A DNA stretch of 64,000 nucleotides. It comes from Kryptolebias marmoratus. Taxonomy: Eukaryota > Chordata > Actinopteri > Cyprinodontiformes > Rivulidae. This document shows positions 1 through 11,525 of this stretch, one piece after another. Numbering within the stretch: the stretch's first letter is position 1; each line of letters starts with the position of its first letter. Location of the stretch: contig NC_051439.1 in assembly GCF_001649575.2 (NCBI RefSeq), forward strand, positions 10,022,826 to 10,086,825, given 5' to 3'. The notes under the pieces are model-generated. The model saw nothing but the letters and a program-made list of their open reading frames with translations. It searched no databases and was not told the DNA's origin. The translations under genes were made by a program, and so were the position numbers.

Positions 1-2140
1 TGGCTCTCAGAAAGCCTCAGCATTTAGAGCCTCAACATGCTACATTTTTGGATGCTCAGGTCTATATGCATTTCACATCTTGAATAATAAAACTTGACCC
101 AGTTTCTCATTGGCATCCAGCCTAAAAAAGAGACCTAAAGGCCATGTGTGTTCTGGCAGACTGACCTGCCATGGAAGAACCCAGACATAGAAAATGAATA
201 AATGTAGGAATTACATACTGCTGTAATAATTCCCAAAATATGAACTCTCAGCACTCGGTTATTGATTTTTGTGTTTCCTTGCTGTCACTGTGCCGTGTGG
301 GACGATGATTCGATCAGCGTGTTGTTTCACTGGAGGGCCTAATCTTGTAGACCAGATAAATGGTAAGTGGTCTCTAAAAGGCTGTCAGTGTTGATTAAAT
401 GACTGCTCACTGAAAAGGTCACCAACCCTGTCTGTTCTCACACACACTCAGACACACACATACAGAAACTTCTCCACCGTTCCCGGAGCACGCTGAAGTG
501 TAAACACTGAAGTCTTGCTCACACAACCAAACTCCAAAGTCAGAGAGACGGAGAGCCTTTATCTGTGCAGTTTGATATCAGATAACTAGAAATAAAGTAG
601 ATAACAACAAATGAAACAGTTTGTGATAAGGATTTGAGAGATGTTACTAACAACTAAAAGAATCACAAAGTTGTCTAAAGCTGCAGAAGAATTAAAACAT
701 CTTTACTACATTTTACAATAAATTTATCAGCTCCTATAGCATGTGGTTTACATGCTCTTAAAACAAAAAAAGACAATTTGACATAGAAATCACTAAGAAT
801 TAAAAGAATTTTCAGACTTTTGCATTTGTTTTTCATCTAAATAATAACAACTTAAACTAAATGAAATATTCAAAATTGTATTTTATAACCTAAAGGCGTT
901 TGCACATAAAATATTGTCAATAAGCAACATATAATCACAGAATATTGATACTTTTGTATTAATAACTAAATTTAGAAGGACAGTATACAGTACATAAGTT
1001 TTACAATGACTTTCTGTTGTATAATAACATTTTATGTTCAATTAGTTAAGTTTTTTGCATAAACAAGAAAAACAAAATCAACTTCTTTTATTATCGAACG
1101 TCACCAAACAGGAATTAACGAAAGTGTTGTGTATGTTTGTCTGTAATGTTAACAAAATATGTCATGAACCACTGGACAAATTTAAAGGAAAATCTCAGAT
1201 CCAAAAAGTGATTAGCTTTTGGAGTCAAACTAATTCAATATGGTAGCTATGCAGCCTTGAAAGGAATGACAGACAGGTAAAAATGTTTTTCTCTTTAGCC
1301 CAGGCTGAACCCAGGTATAAATGTGCATAAAGTCATTACATGAGTCATAAGTGCAACAAAGTACCCAGCTTACAGTTACTGCCACTAATCAGAAATATCT
1401 TTGATGTTTTCCACTTTTTATGTCTTTTGGCACATTACAGCTCTTTAGCATTTTATTTTTTACCGTCTTCTCAAAAAAAAAACACCAGCTAAGTGCGTGA
1501 TAATGTGCTTTACTTTTTTAGGGGTGGATAAAGTCATGCCGTGTGTGCAATTAATGATTATGAATAATTCATGTGTACACGATGATCCTCTGCATTAGGA
1601 GTTCACCCCCAGACACAGATACATTCTTGGCCCGAGCTAATGGAATAATCGGCCTCTCGTATTCTTGTCAGGGGAGTAACACAAACAGGCTTTTGAAAAT
1701 TAACAACTTCACAGGTTGTACTTCATGCAAGAGACTTTCAGTTAAACACTTAAAGAGAAACTGGGATAATTACGAGGTCATGTGCGTGCACAGGCTTGTA
1801 AATAGTTCAGCTGGTATTGATGAGATATTTATTGTCTCTATTAATGCCGCAGCTTCTGAATGTCTGATGTCTTCGTCTTCGTTTAAAACCTGAGAGGTAT
1901 TAAGTGGCACTAACTTGGGAGCTGTCTCGGTAAATGATGTTTTGACATGCGTGAGTTATCCCGCAGTCTCTGTCAGCTTCATTTAGCACTACAAGTGCCA
2001 CAAGACTTACAATGCTTAATTTTGTACCAACAAACCTGGTATTTCACAATGTTATGCTGCAATCTGTGACTGAATAGTACTGGAGGATATAGTTCCTTAT
2101 AAATCAGTCTAAAAATGTCCAACTCATGTGGAAAACCAAT
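1..2140. other. AT-rich intergenic DNA, no gene seen
   Basis: No splice-bounded coding exon or recognisable protein was seen on either strand. The open frames here (for example 1573-1893 plus, 106 codons) have no family resemblance and no codon structure beyond chance in AT-rich DNA. Short homopolymers and small CA stretches occur near 430-470. Confidence 0.6.
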
Positions 2141-3256
2141 TTAAAGGGATCGTTCAGATCTTCTGAAGTGTGGTTTTGTGGAAAGGTTACAAACAATTAA
2201 TATCTTACTTGTTGTCAGGGGCACCACAAAAGGGGGACAAAGGGGGACACTGACCACCCTCTCCTGGCCAGCCAGTCTTATATGCATAATATTTGTTTAT
2301 AAATATAAATTTAAAAGCTGAGAAGAAAAACTTCAGTGAGTTGATTGGTGACTGTGCTGTTATCAATTAGTTATATCAGCTGCCAGCATAATAAAACTCC
2401 TGAGCTTCTTCTGTAGCTTTTGGTTTTGGTGTCCCATCCCAAGATTATCAGTGAGCCCCATCTCACCACTATTTTGAAAACATTTTGAACTTCTCATTGT
2501 TTGTTGTAGACAGCTATTTGAGTACTTTCAGTTTGGAGAAAGCTAAAGGCTAATTCAAGTGGGGCCAAGTTTAATGTGGATTGCTGTCATTTTAAAACTC
2601 TTACCTAAAATTTACACAGCATTTCCTGCAAAAGCCATTTAGAAACCTGCATACCACTTTCAGTTTTACATCCATAGTTATACAAAATGTCCTTTTTTTG
2701 TTTGGGAATTGAAGCCAGCAAGCCCCAGTTTATGGGATCAGAGTCTGTGCAGTAGGAATGTGGGGCTCCCTACTCTACACAATCATGGTGTAACATGAGT
2801 TTTCTTGTGAGCAAGAAAGAAGTATTTGTTCAAGAGGTGGGGGCAGAATTTAGAACTATCAGGACAATGGTCCCCTTCTGGCTTTAACAAATGTTATGAT
2901 ATTCCTGTCAGAATTGCCCCCAGGCTGCACTAGAAGAGCTACAGCTAGTGGCTGATGCCAGAAATAACCAGAGAACTTTAACCAACTAATCATAACGCAA
3001 AACTGATGGTGGTGTAAAAGGATATGACACAGTGGTGGGATGAACCACGATAAACTGTTTGATTGGAGTTGTTTCAAAATGACAGACTTTGGTCTTGAAC
3101 TCATTTGGACCCAGTTAGCTCAGCAGGCTGGTCATAACTATTTACTGTTTCTCTAAACTGAGGTCTTTCAAAAAACTATCTTCAACAGGTAAGATGTTAA
3201 CTGTTCCCAACCTGTCCAGGGAACTTCACTTCAAAAGATCTGAAGTATTGCTTTAA
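2141..3256. mobile_element. Nonautonomous inverted-repeat DNA element (MITE-like), copy 1
   Basis: The left end begins TTAAAGGGATCGTTCAGATC and the right end, read on the other strand, begins TTAAAGCAATACTTCAGATC. Both continue into a shared TCTTYTGAAGTG stretch, giving imperfect terminal inverted repeats of about 28 bp about 1.1 kb apart. TTTAA sits at both outer edges and may be the target duplication. No transposase frame is visible inside; the 81-codon minus frame at 3104-2859 looks accidental. A second, shorter copy is at 25067-25629 and shares subterminal text (ACAATTAATATCTTAC, then a GATATTCCTG block). Superfamily is not assigned; a TTAA-type target would point to piggyBac-like elements, but that is inference. 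Confidence 0.6.
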
Positions 3257-4644
3257 GGTATTTTTAGAAGTTATATTTAACTTTATTTAAAAGATGACTT
3301 CAGTGTGTGTGTGTGTGTGGAGGGGGAGGGTTGTAGCAGCTGAGCAAGCCAGACTCTGACATGATTGCCTGCAAAGATGGACAACTTCAGCCCACTCAGT
3401 ATCTTGGTTTGGTGGCTGTTTAGAGACCCAACCTCAGTTTAATCAGTTTCCTGTTTCCTTCCTCTGCCGTGCCCCCACCCCTGACACTCGGCTGTCATTG
3501 TGCATTTTATGTGTTTGTGTCTTTTTCCAAATTGCCTGCGCTGGCTTTAATATCACAGAGAACACAGAATCATAAATGAGATTTTGTTCTGAGCAGAGCA
3601 CAACCTGTTTAAATCACACACTCACCCTGTTGAATATCAATGGACTTTGTCGATGTGCTGCCAGCTGGATTGGACACCGCTACGAAGGACTGAATACAGA
3701 TCAGACTCTAAGTCATACTTTTATCTTCCTCCTCTGCTTGTTTTCTTTTTTTTTTTTTTACTTCTGTCCTTCCATTAAAGGTTTCAATTAACATAAGTGG
3801 AATCACTTAAAGATAAAAAATGCAGCATACTTTGCAGATTGCATGTGTACTTTTATACAAACTAGTCTGGAGCCATGTCTTATATAACTGTAAATTGACT
3901 TAAATCGTTTAAAGAAGCTTTTTTTAAGATTATTTTGTCTCTGTTAAATAAATAAATAAATGTGACAAGCTATTCTGTTGTTACCTTCTGTATCAGCTAG
4001 AGGTCAGCAGCTCATATATTTTGGTTTAACTAGGTATTTAGGAAGATTATGAAGAAATGTTGGGATGCCCTCATTTATCATGCTGCTTGTAATATGCAAG
4101 GCTCAAACAAACATCAAATAACGTAACGCAGTTTAATGGCAGCGACTCAGTTAGTTGGCATGTTTTTGTTCTGCAATTTCTTTTATTCTGAAAAATATCT
4201 GCATCACATGAAATTTTACTTTTAAACTCCTAATGCTGATCACTTTAGATCTATTTAATAAATCTATAGGTTTGTGCCTGATGAACAATAAACATCAGAG
4301 CATCTTTTTATACATGCCTGTAATTTTTATGCAGATCTTCACGGTAACAATCAGCAGAGGGCAGTGTGAGTCTACTCTCCATTTTTCTTTCTTTCTTAAA
4401 TGGAAGGAACTTGTTTTTGGGGCCTGTGAAATCCCCCTGGCACCTCAAATAAAGTCACCCCACCACATCCGGTTGGCAGTCATCTGCATACTTGCTTCAT
4501 CTGCTTCCTGTATCCTTTGTCTCTGTGTTTAAAGTTGAATAAATCAGTTGGATCTCAGTGTCTCAGCCTGACAAAAGACAAGCAGACAGCCTTATGGAAA
4601 TGGTTGTGACCCCATTAAAATGTGTCTCTGCCAACTAGACTGGC
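3257..4644. other. Intergenic DNA, nothing recognised
   Basis: A short (TG)n run at 3303-3319 and a poly-T at about 3747-3760 are the only clear structures. No coding exon was supported. Confidence 0.55.
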
Positions 4645-4672
4645 CTGCTGCTGCTGCTGCTGCTGCTGCTGC
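4645..4672 (+). repeat. (CTG)9 trinucleotide microsatellite
   Basis: Nine uninterrupted CTG units lie in intergenic DNA. No open exon surrounds them, so this is not a coding Leu/Ala/Cys tract as far as can be seen. Confidence 0.9.
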
Positions 4673-4829
4673 AAACACCCAGTGTGGATTATCAAATGTT
4701 ACTCAAGCAAATAAAGTCACATTATTAACTGACTATGGCATGGCTCATTGATTTATATTGATAGTTGTATAGTTTTATACCCCATATGTTGTTGTTATTA
4801 TCCACACCCACAGAAGTCAAGAGGGGAAT

Positions 4830-5170
4830 CATGTTTTTGCCCATGTCTGTGTGTATTTGTGTGTGCATGTGAGTGTTGTGGTAAAATATCTCATCAACCA
4901 CAGGACCCATTTTAATGAAACTCTCAGAAACCAATCATCGGATGTACATCTACAAATAATTAACTTTTGAATCACCCCAATTAAAGATGGCCACCACAAC
5001 TGAGTGACATTAGCCAGCACAAAAATTATATGGAGTCGCCACTGATTCATTCCCGACACACACCCTGAGCGTGACATCTCTTGATATCACACAGTGTTAT
5101 TTTCAAGGTTTGACCAAAACGTCAACAACCCTGTCATTTCTCATCATAAATCAGATGATCGTAGTTTAAA
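4830..5170 (+). repeat. Dispersed repeat with YY1-like motif, copy 1
   Basis: This stretch reads like the blocks at 57005-57720 and 60885-61330. The shared order is: a phrase like GTAAAATATCTCATCAACCAC, then TTTTAATGAAACTCTCAG, GGATGTACATCTACAA, AGATGGCC, and downstream GACATCTC and CAAGGTTTGACCAAAACG. Reverse-strand copies are at 11160-11525 and 22885-23015. The family is noncoding, old and diverged. The element class is not known to me. Confidence 0.7.
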
Positions 5171-8100
5171 ACTCAGCCAAGAATTGATTTAGTTGTAACA
5201 TTTTGCGATCTTGAGCACCAGACGCTATTAATTCAGCAAACAGTATTAAATGTTTGGCCTCTAAATATAGCGATTTCCTAAAAAGGCATCACTTTTTATG
5301 CATCCAGCTGACAAATAAACACATTATTTCCTATTTTGATGTTAAGTTCCAACATCTGAGACAAAAACACTGTAAGATCCTTGTTCAGAGATGTACTTCC
5401 AGCTACTGCACAGCATGTGCGTGCTAGTGCTACCAACTGGACTGATTGAAGTGCACTGGGGTGTTTCAGGCCTTGAATACGACTGTGCCTGGTTTGTACA
5501 GTTTTATTTTTTCTCTCTTTCTTTGCTTAAACTTCATCTCCACCCAGCCTTAATCATTTGCTCAGGGTATCATCCGTCCTCCTCCGGGCACAAGTCAGAC
5601 TCGAAGGGAGAATTTCAGTAAGCGCTGAAGCCGTTCTGTTGAGCTTATCTGCTGTGGTGTAAGTAGTTAACAGATATCCCACCAGATCAAATATGTCTTG
5701 TACTTTCTGACCAATTTCAAGCTGAAGTCTCAACGCAAAAAGGAAAGAAAAAAGAGGTTCATGTTTGAATCAGTTGTTTTTCCACACATGCTGTGTTCAT
5801 AAAGTGGTATTTTAGCGTGATGGCTATTTTTTCAAAGCCCCGTGGTCTGCACTCTATCGATCAGCTCGGTGGTCTTTGTTTAAACAACAGTGACAGATCC
5901 AGCCTCAGCTTGAAACCACACAGCTGCACCCCACAACTTCTCTGCCCATTAAAAATCCACTCGCTGTGATCTGACAACTTCAACGTCATCATCCATTTTC
6001 TTTTCATTCTGCACGTTCTGCACATATTTTTTACAGTCTTGACAAAAAAAAAAGTACGCTGTAGGATCTTGTTAATATTAGAGTTCAGAAATAAGTTCAT
6101 AAACAATGAGCCATGCTGCAAATTCTGCACGTTTTAAAGCCCAAAATGTGCAGCAATGTGAGCTGAGATGCAGAGTAAATGTGCAAATCTTCCAACTTAC
6201 TGTAAGACTTTCCACTTGGCTAACATCACTCTGCTCAGGCAGATCAGCCTGGATTAGAAAAGCAAAGGTTGTCTGGCACTTGACAAGAGAGAGCTACTTA
6301 ATCATACCGGCAAGGCCAGACTTAAAATAAATATTAACATAATTAATCAACGCCGCCACATTCAGTCGGAGAGATGCTGCTCTGAAATGAACGTATACAA
6401 CGTTTTTTATATTAATGCCCTGTCATTTTAATAAATCAATAAAAACAAGTTTATATTAAACACAGATGCTACCCTGTTTATGAAGAGAAAATGTTTCTGC
6501 ACAGATTGTGGCAGCAAGATTGATAAGTTTTGATAAAATCAGCTTTTTTAATACATTTAGTCAACAAAGAAATTGAGATTTATTGTTACAAAAGTCTGTG
6601 TTGGTCATAATGACCTGTTTTCTGAGGTAAAGATGACTACAAAGCATGTTTGATGTGTGAAGTGAGCATCCTTGGCTCGTGTCCTAAATACAAGACAAAC
6701 TGCCTTGAAGCATCTTCCCCGTCTAATGACTCTCTCTTCCTCATTGTGTCTACAGTTAATAAAGGCGTGAAGGTGTGTGTGTGTGCGTGTGTGTGGACCG
6801 GTTGTCAGAATATATTTTATGTTCTTAATACTAGCATAATGATACAAGAAATGCTTTGCTCTAACAAGATGAATCAAATGAATCATCATTGTTTTTTATT
6901 ACTCTCTTTTCTTGCAGAATGTTGTTAGGTCAACTTAAATATTAAATTTGTCTATTTTTTTAATAAATACTCCATTTGTAATGTATAACTAAAGTACAGC
7001 TTTTACAGAGGAGATGGTTATGGTAATATATATTTGTCAGCTTTTCTTGTTTCTTTGTTTGTCTTCTATCATAGGTTTATTCTAAGGTAAAAAAAAATAA
7101 CATACCTCAAAGCCTAAGTTTAGCATTACATTAACATTAATGTGACTGATTGACCGAGTCTACAGTTTAAAGTCAGATAAAAAAGGATTTTTCTTTTGTT
7201 CTGTGAATTTTAGGGGGATTGACTTTTACTTTTGATTTTCTGTTTCATGAGTTGTTCAGTGAATATCTTTTGGTTTACTTTGGCTTTACAGTATAAATAT
7301 GCTGTAAACATTGTTGCTTTTGATATGACCACAGATCTGAAGACCAGAACATAATCTCTGCTTTAGTTCTAGTTCATTTTGTAGCTCATATGTCACTTGG
7401 TTTACTTCAGTTAGTTTTACACCTGTCTTTGTCAGACTGATTTCTTCTTTTTTGTTTATATGGTCCTTTATTTTGCTCATATTCTCTTTTTTTTCTTTTG
7501 TTCCTTTTGGTTCTGTACTGGTTTGGCTTTGACAAGCGCCCTGATCTCTGGTGCCTTTGAATTAGTTTAGTTTAGTGTTTTAGTTCCTACATTGTGCCAG
7601 CCTCTTTCTGATTAGATCTAATGCAGATCAGAGCAAGAATTCTGAATCAGCACATATTAAGTCAATGATAAACAACATGTATTTAGCCAGGTTAGCAAGT
7701 TTATGAACCATACATGTTATTGGCTGGCCCCCATGTTGGTTTACCAACCAGATCCAGCAGGAAAAGCAACATCTGCCTTTCCATGATTCAATATGGTTCA
7801 TAATAAACCATCAAAAATGTGATGAAATCCTTTAAAACATTCTCTTCATGGCTCCTCCTGCACAAAAAAACACCTACCTAATGTCAAAACATTAAGATCT
7901 TTGCAGAGAATCCCAAACATTTTTGATCTCAAGAAGCCCTTTTGGATGACAGGTTGATATCCAGAATAATATTACAAAACCTTTCTCCATGCATAAAGAA
8001 GATTTGCAATCTCTCACACTCAAGCTGAACCTGACATTTGGGCACTTTTTCCTCTCAAGTTTTACATTTATATCAGGATTTGTCATGGCTTTCAAGCCCG

Positions 8101-8340
8101 TTTCCCCGATTCTGATCACAGGATTTATTCCTCTGCATGAATAAATGCGAAGAAGGGAGGCTGGATATGTGTACTCTGTGTGACAAGAAATCTATCTAGG
8201 ACATATCTGTTGGGAAAATCCTCTCAGATCAAAAGAATGGGTGGATTCAGGGAAGGTATGACATTGATATTGCAGTTCACCTGGTTCGATAGGAAAAAAA
8301 ACAATATTTTTTTTTTCAATGTTGTTTGTTTTTTTTGTTT
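5171..8340. other. Intergenic DNA, no gene seen
   Basis: AT-rich sequence with a short TG microsatellite at 6773-6795. Open frames on both strands (up to 94 codons) overlap one another and match nothing recognisable. Confidence 0.55.
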
Positions 8341-8342
8341 TT

Positions 8343-8394
8343 TTTTGTTTGTCCTTACATGACCCACGTGTGGATCATGTAAGGACAAACAAAA
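8343..8394. repeat. Perfect 20-bp stem hairpin with 12-nt loop
   Basis: TTTTGTTTGTCCTTACATGA at 8343-8362 is exactly reverse-complementary to 8375-8394. The loop (8363-8374) contains the palindrome CACGTG. The hairpin ends 60 bp before the Tc1-type element. It could be a tiny foldback element, or a structure in a transcript. No known microRNA was recognised. Confidence 0.8.
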
Positions 8395-8454
8395 ATGTGA
8401 CCACATGGAGCCCTCATGTTTGGGCAGCATTTTCTAGGAGGTGTTTGACGACTA

Positions 8455-10164
8455 CAACCCCTGGCAAAAAGTATGGAATCACCAGTCTTGGATGAGCACT
8501 CATTCAGACATTTCATGCTGTAAAACAAACTCAGATCAAAATCATGATACAATAATAAGGTCATTCCAAGGTGCAACTTGTTGGCTTTCAGGAACACTCA
8601 AAGAAATGAAGAAAAAACATTGTGGAAGTCAGTAAATGATACTTTTATTGACCAAACACAGGGAAATAAATATGGAATCACTCGATTCTGAGGAAAAAAG
8701 TATGGAATCACTCAAATTGGAGGTAGAAAATAAGGACACACCCAGTCTATTTTCTTTCCCTAAATGGACACCTGTCCCAGATTAGATGTGCCCGTTAGTC
8801 TGCAGTTAAAAACACCTGCAGTCATGACACTTTGAAGGGCTGCTGGACGACGTGGAGTAGCAAGAAGCATNNNNNNNNNNNNNNNNNNNNNNNNNNNNNN
8901 NNNNNNNNNNNNNNNNNNNNNNNNNNNNNNNNNNNNNNNNNNNNNNNNNNNNNNNNNNNNNNNNNNNNNNNNNNNNNNNNNNNNNNNNNNNNNNNNNNNN
9001 NNNNNNNNNNNNNNNNNNNNNNNNNNNNNNNNNNNNNNNNNNNNNNNNNNNNNNNNNNNNNNNNNNNNNNNNNNNNNNNNNNNNNNNNNNNNNNNNNNNN
9101 NNNNNNNNNNNNNNNNNNNNNNNNNNNNNNNNNNNNNNNNNNNNNNNNNNNNNNNNNNNNNNNNNNNNNNNNNNNNNNNNNNNNNNNNNNNNNNNNNNNN
9201 NNNNNNNNNNNNNNNNNNNNNNNNNNNNNNNNNNNNNNNNNNNNNNNNNNNNNNNNNNNNNNNNNNNNNNNNNNNNNNNNNNNNNNNNNNNNNNNNNNNN
9301 NNNNNNNNNNNNNNNNNNNNNNNNNNNNNNNNNNNNNNNNNNNNNNNNNNNNNNNNNNNNNNNNNNNNNNNNNNNNNNNNNNNNNNNNNNNNNNNNNNNN
9401 NNNNNNNNNNNNNNNNNNNNNNNNNNNNNNNNNNNNNNNNNNNNNNNNNNNNNNNNNNNNNNNNNNNNNNNNNNNNNNNNNNNNNNNNNNNNNNNNNNNN
9501 NNNNNNNNNNNNNNNNNNNNNNNNNNNNNNNNNNNNNNNNNNNNNNNNNNNNNNNNNNNNNNNNNNNNNNNNNNNNNNNNNNNNNNNNNNNNNNNNNNNN
9601 NNNNNNNNNNNNNNNNNNNNNNNNNNNNNNNNNNNNNNNNNNNNNNNNNNNNNNNNNNNNNNNNNNNNNNNNNNNNNNNNNNNNNNNNNNNNNNNNNNNN
9701 NNNNNNNNNNNNNNNNNNNNNNNNNNNNNNNNNNNNNNNNNNNNNNNNATGCTTCTTGCTACTCCACGTCGTCCAGCAGCCCTTCAAAGTGTCATGACTG
9801 CAGGTGTTTTTAACTGCAGACTAACGGGCACATCTAATCTGGGACAGGTGTCCATTTAGGGAAAGAAAATAGACTGGGTGTGTCCTTATTTTCTACCTCC
9901 AATTTGAGTGATTCCATACTTTTTTCCTCAGAATCGAGTGATTCCATATTTATTTCCCTGTGTTTGGTCAATAAAAGTATCATTTACTGACTTCCACAAT
10001 GTTTTTTCTTCATTTCTTTGAGTGTTCCTGAAAGCCAACAAGTTGCACCTTGGAATGACCTTATTATTGTATCATGATTTTGATCTGAGTTTGTTTTACA
10101 GCATGAAATGTCTGAATGAGTGCTCATCCAAGACTGGTGAGTCCATACTTTTTGCCAGGGGTTG
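8455..10164. mobile_element. Tc1/mariner-type transposon with 416-bp terminal inverted repeats, core unsequenced
   Basis: The element starts CAACCCCTGGCAAAAAGTAT and ends with its reverse complement. It is flanked by TA on both sides (8453-8454 and 10165-10166), the Tc1/mariner target duplication. The arms 8455-8870 and 9749-10164 are both 416 bp; reading them against each other I found one difference (GGAATCACC left versus GGACTCACC right), so insertion looks recent. Each arm carries three spaced copies of a TATGGAATCAC motif (about 8471, 8671 and 8701 in the left arm), which look like repeated transposase-binding sites. The centre, where a transposase gene would sit, is N. The assembled size of 1710 bp is typical of a full Tc1-like element if the gap estimate is right. 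Frames of 321 codons that cross the gap are artefacts. Confidence 0.9.
8871..9748. other. Assembly gap (878 N)
   Basis: A run of N lies exactly between the two inverted-repeat arms. The flanking bases are mirror images (CAAGAAGCAT on the left, ATGCTTCTTG on the right), so the arms may continue into the gap. A long inverted repeat is a likely reason that assembly stopped here. Confidence 1.
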
Positions 10165-10179
10165 TATGTTTCGTTTTCA

Positions 10180-10570
10180 CCATTTTTGGCGTTAAGCAAA
10201 TTATTGAAATGATTAGAGGGGGAAGAGCCAACACGGGAACAGCTCTGCACTGTGGCATTAAAGTTTAATGTGTGCTGCTGCCACAGGTTGAATTTCTTTT
10301 GCATAACAACTGAAGCGGGGTTGGCATCGCCACGCATGAGTGTGTCTTGTTGATTTGGAGTGGCTTGTGTGATGGATGGATTAATTGCTGATTTTTTGTC
10401 TGTGAAACCAGCAAAATGATGTCATCTCGGCGATCTGCTTGGCTGAATCCTTCATCTTGCATGTGCCACAATCCTCTTGCACATTGTTCAGCATCAAAAG
10501 CAGGAGTGATTTCTACAGCTGTTGCGCTTGGATCCAGGTGAAACAATGGGCTTCTGGGCATGTGTGAGTT
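10180..10570. promoter_or_regulatory. Candidate conserved noncoding element
   Basis: This block is less AT-rich and more complex than its surroundings and has no credible coding frame. It contains homeodomain- and PBX-like words (GATGGATGGATTAATTGCTG near 10371-10390) and TGATGTCATC near 10418. The Tc1-type element is inserted just beside it. The call is by eye only. Confidence 0.3.
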
Positions 10571-10631
10571 TAAGCAGCTGTGGTTCTTCAAATTACTGTT
10601 TTATTTATTTGGTTCATTGCCTCATACTTTG

Positions 10632-10662
<31 letters not shown>

Positions 10663-11159
10663 GCAAAGCCGAGCTGTTTTTAGTCCCATTTCTACCCCCA
10701 ACCAGATTATTCCAGTATGTTCCCCATCACAGAGCACTCTTAATAAAATGGGGAAATTGTTCTGACACCACTTCATACATATGACTTCAAAGATACAAAT
10801 CAGAAAGGAGATGGAATGAAAATAAATTAGTTTAAGGCGATGGGATTTTTTGGATCTTTGTCTTGCTAGCTTCAAGCGCTCTCAGTTTTTTTTTCCCTCC
10901 ATCTTTCAGATTGATTTGCGGCGAGACATGGAAATGTGTCTCGCTGCATCAAAAGACTCTTAAAGGTTTGGTTTCCCCATTCATCTCTGTCTTCTTCAGG
11001 ACTCAGCTGTAATCTCACACAGCTGTCAGATGCAGGAGAATTCACATTTCTTTAAATTAGCACTTAAGTGTCAGCTCCTGTATGCATCATCTTCAATGAG
11101 TGCTGATATTCTACATAATAGTAGATAGACATACAGTAAAACAAATGATCTTCATCACT
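10571..11159. other. Intergenic DNA with A25 run
   Basis: A perfect A25 tract lies at 10638-10662. It might be the tail of a retroposed copy, but no parent sequence was recognised upstream. Nothing else was supported. Confidence 0.5.
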
Positions 11160-11525
11160 CCTTGATAAAATTAAAGTAGCATTCCTTGAAGGAGTATGTA
11201 TTGCCCATCTTCTTGTCAACAAACATATTGCACAATCAGAGTATGTGTTTGGGATGACTCTCGGCTAGTAGTACACCAAATCTTATTTCAACATCTGTCA
11301 AACTCATTAAGCTATAGCCAAGGCTGATTAGCTGTGGGCTGAATCAGATTGACTCCAAAGGTTAATCAGTTGAACATCCAATGAATTGCTTTCTGAGAGT
11401 TTCATTAAACTCCATCTATTCCATTATAAGATATTTTGCTAACAGACAGACAAAAGAACCACACAAAAGGAAATTACACGACTGCCTGCCTTTCATGGCA
11501 GCAGGCGATAACTTCACACGTCCTG
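11160..11525 (-). repeat. Dispersed repeat with YY1-like motif, family copy 2 (reverse)
   Basis: Read on the minus strand, the block shows GTCTGTCTGTTAGCAAAATA, then TTTAATGAAACTCTCAGAAA and an ATTGGATGT word, as in the 57-kb copies. Its other end matches the tail seen at about 57680 (GGCGATATGCATCCCTTC), here as GAAGGAGTATGTATTGCCC on the plus strand. The middle, including the YY1-like motif, is not recognisable. Confidence 0.6.

Noticed and set aside
8822..9797. 321-codon frames on both strands across the N gap
   Set aside because: They are open only because N translates as X; the real bases at each end are inverted-repeat arms.
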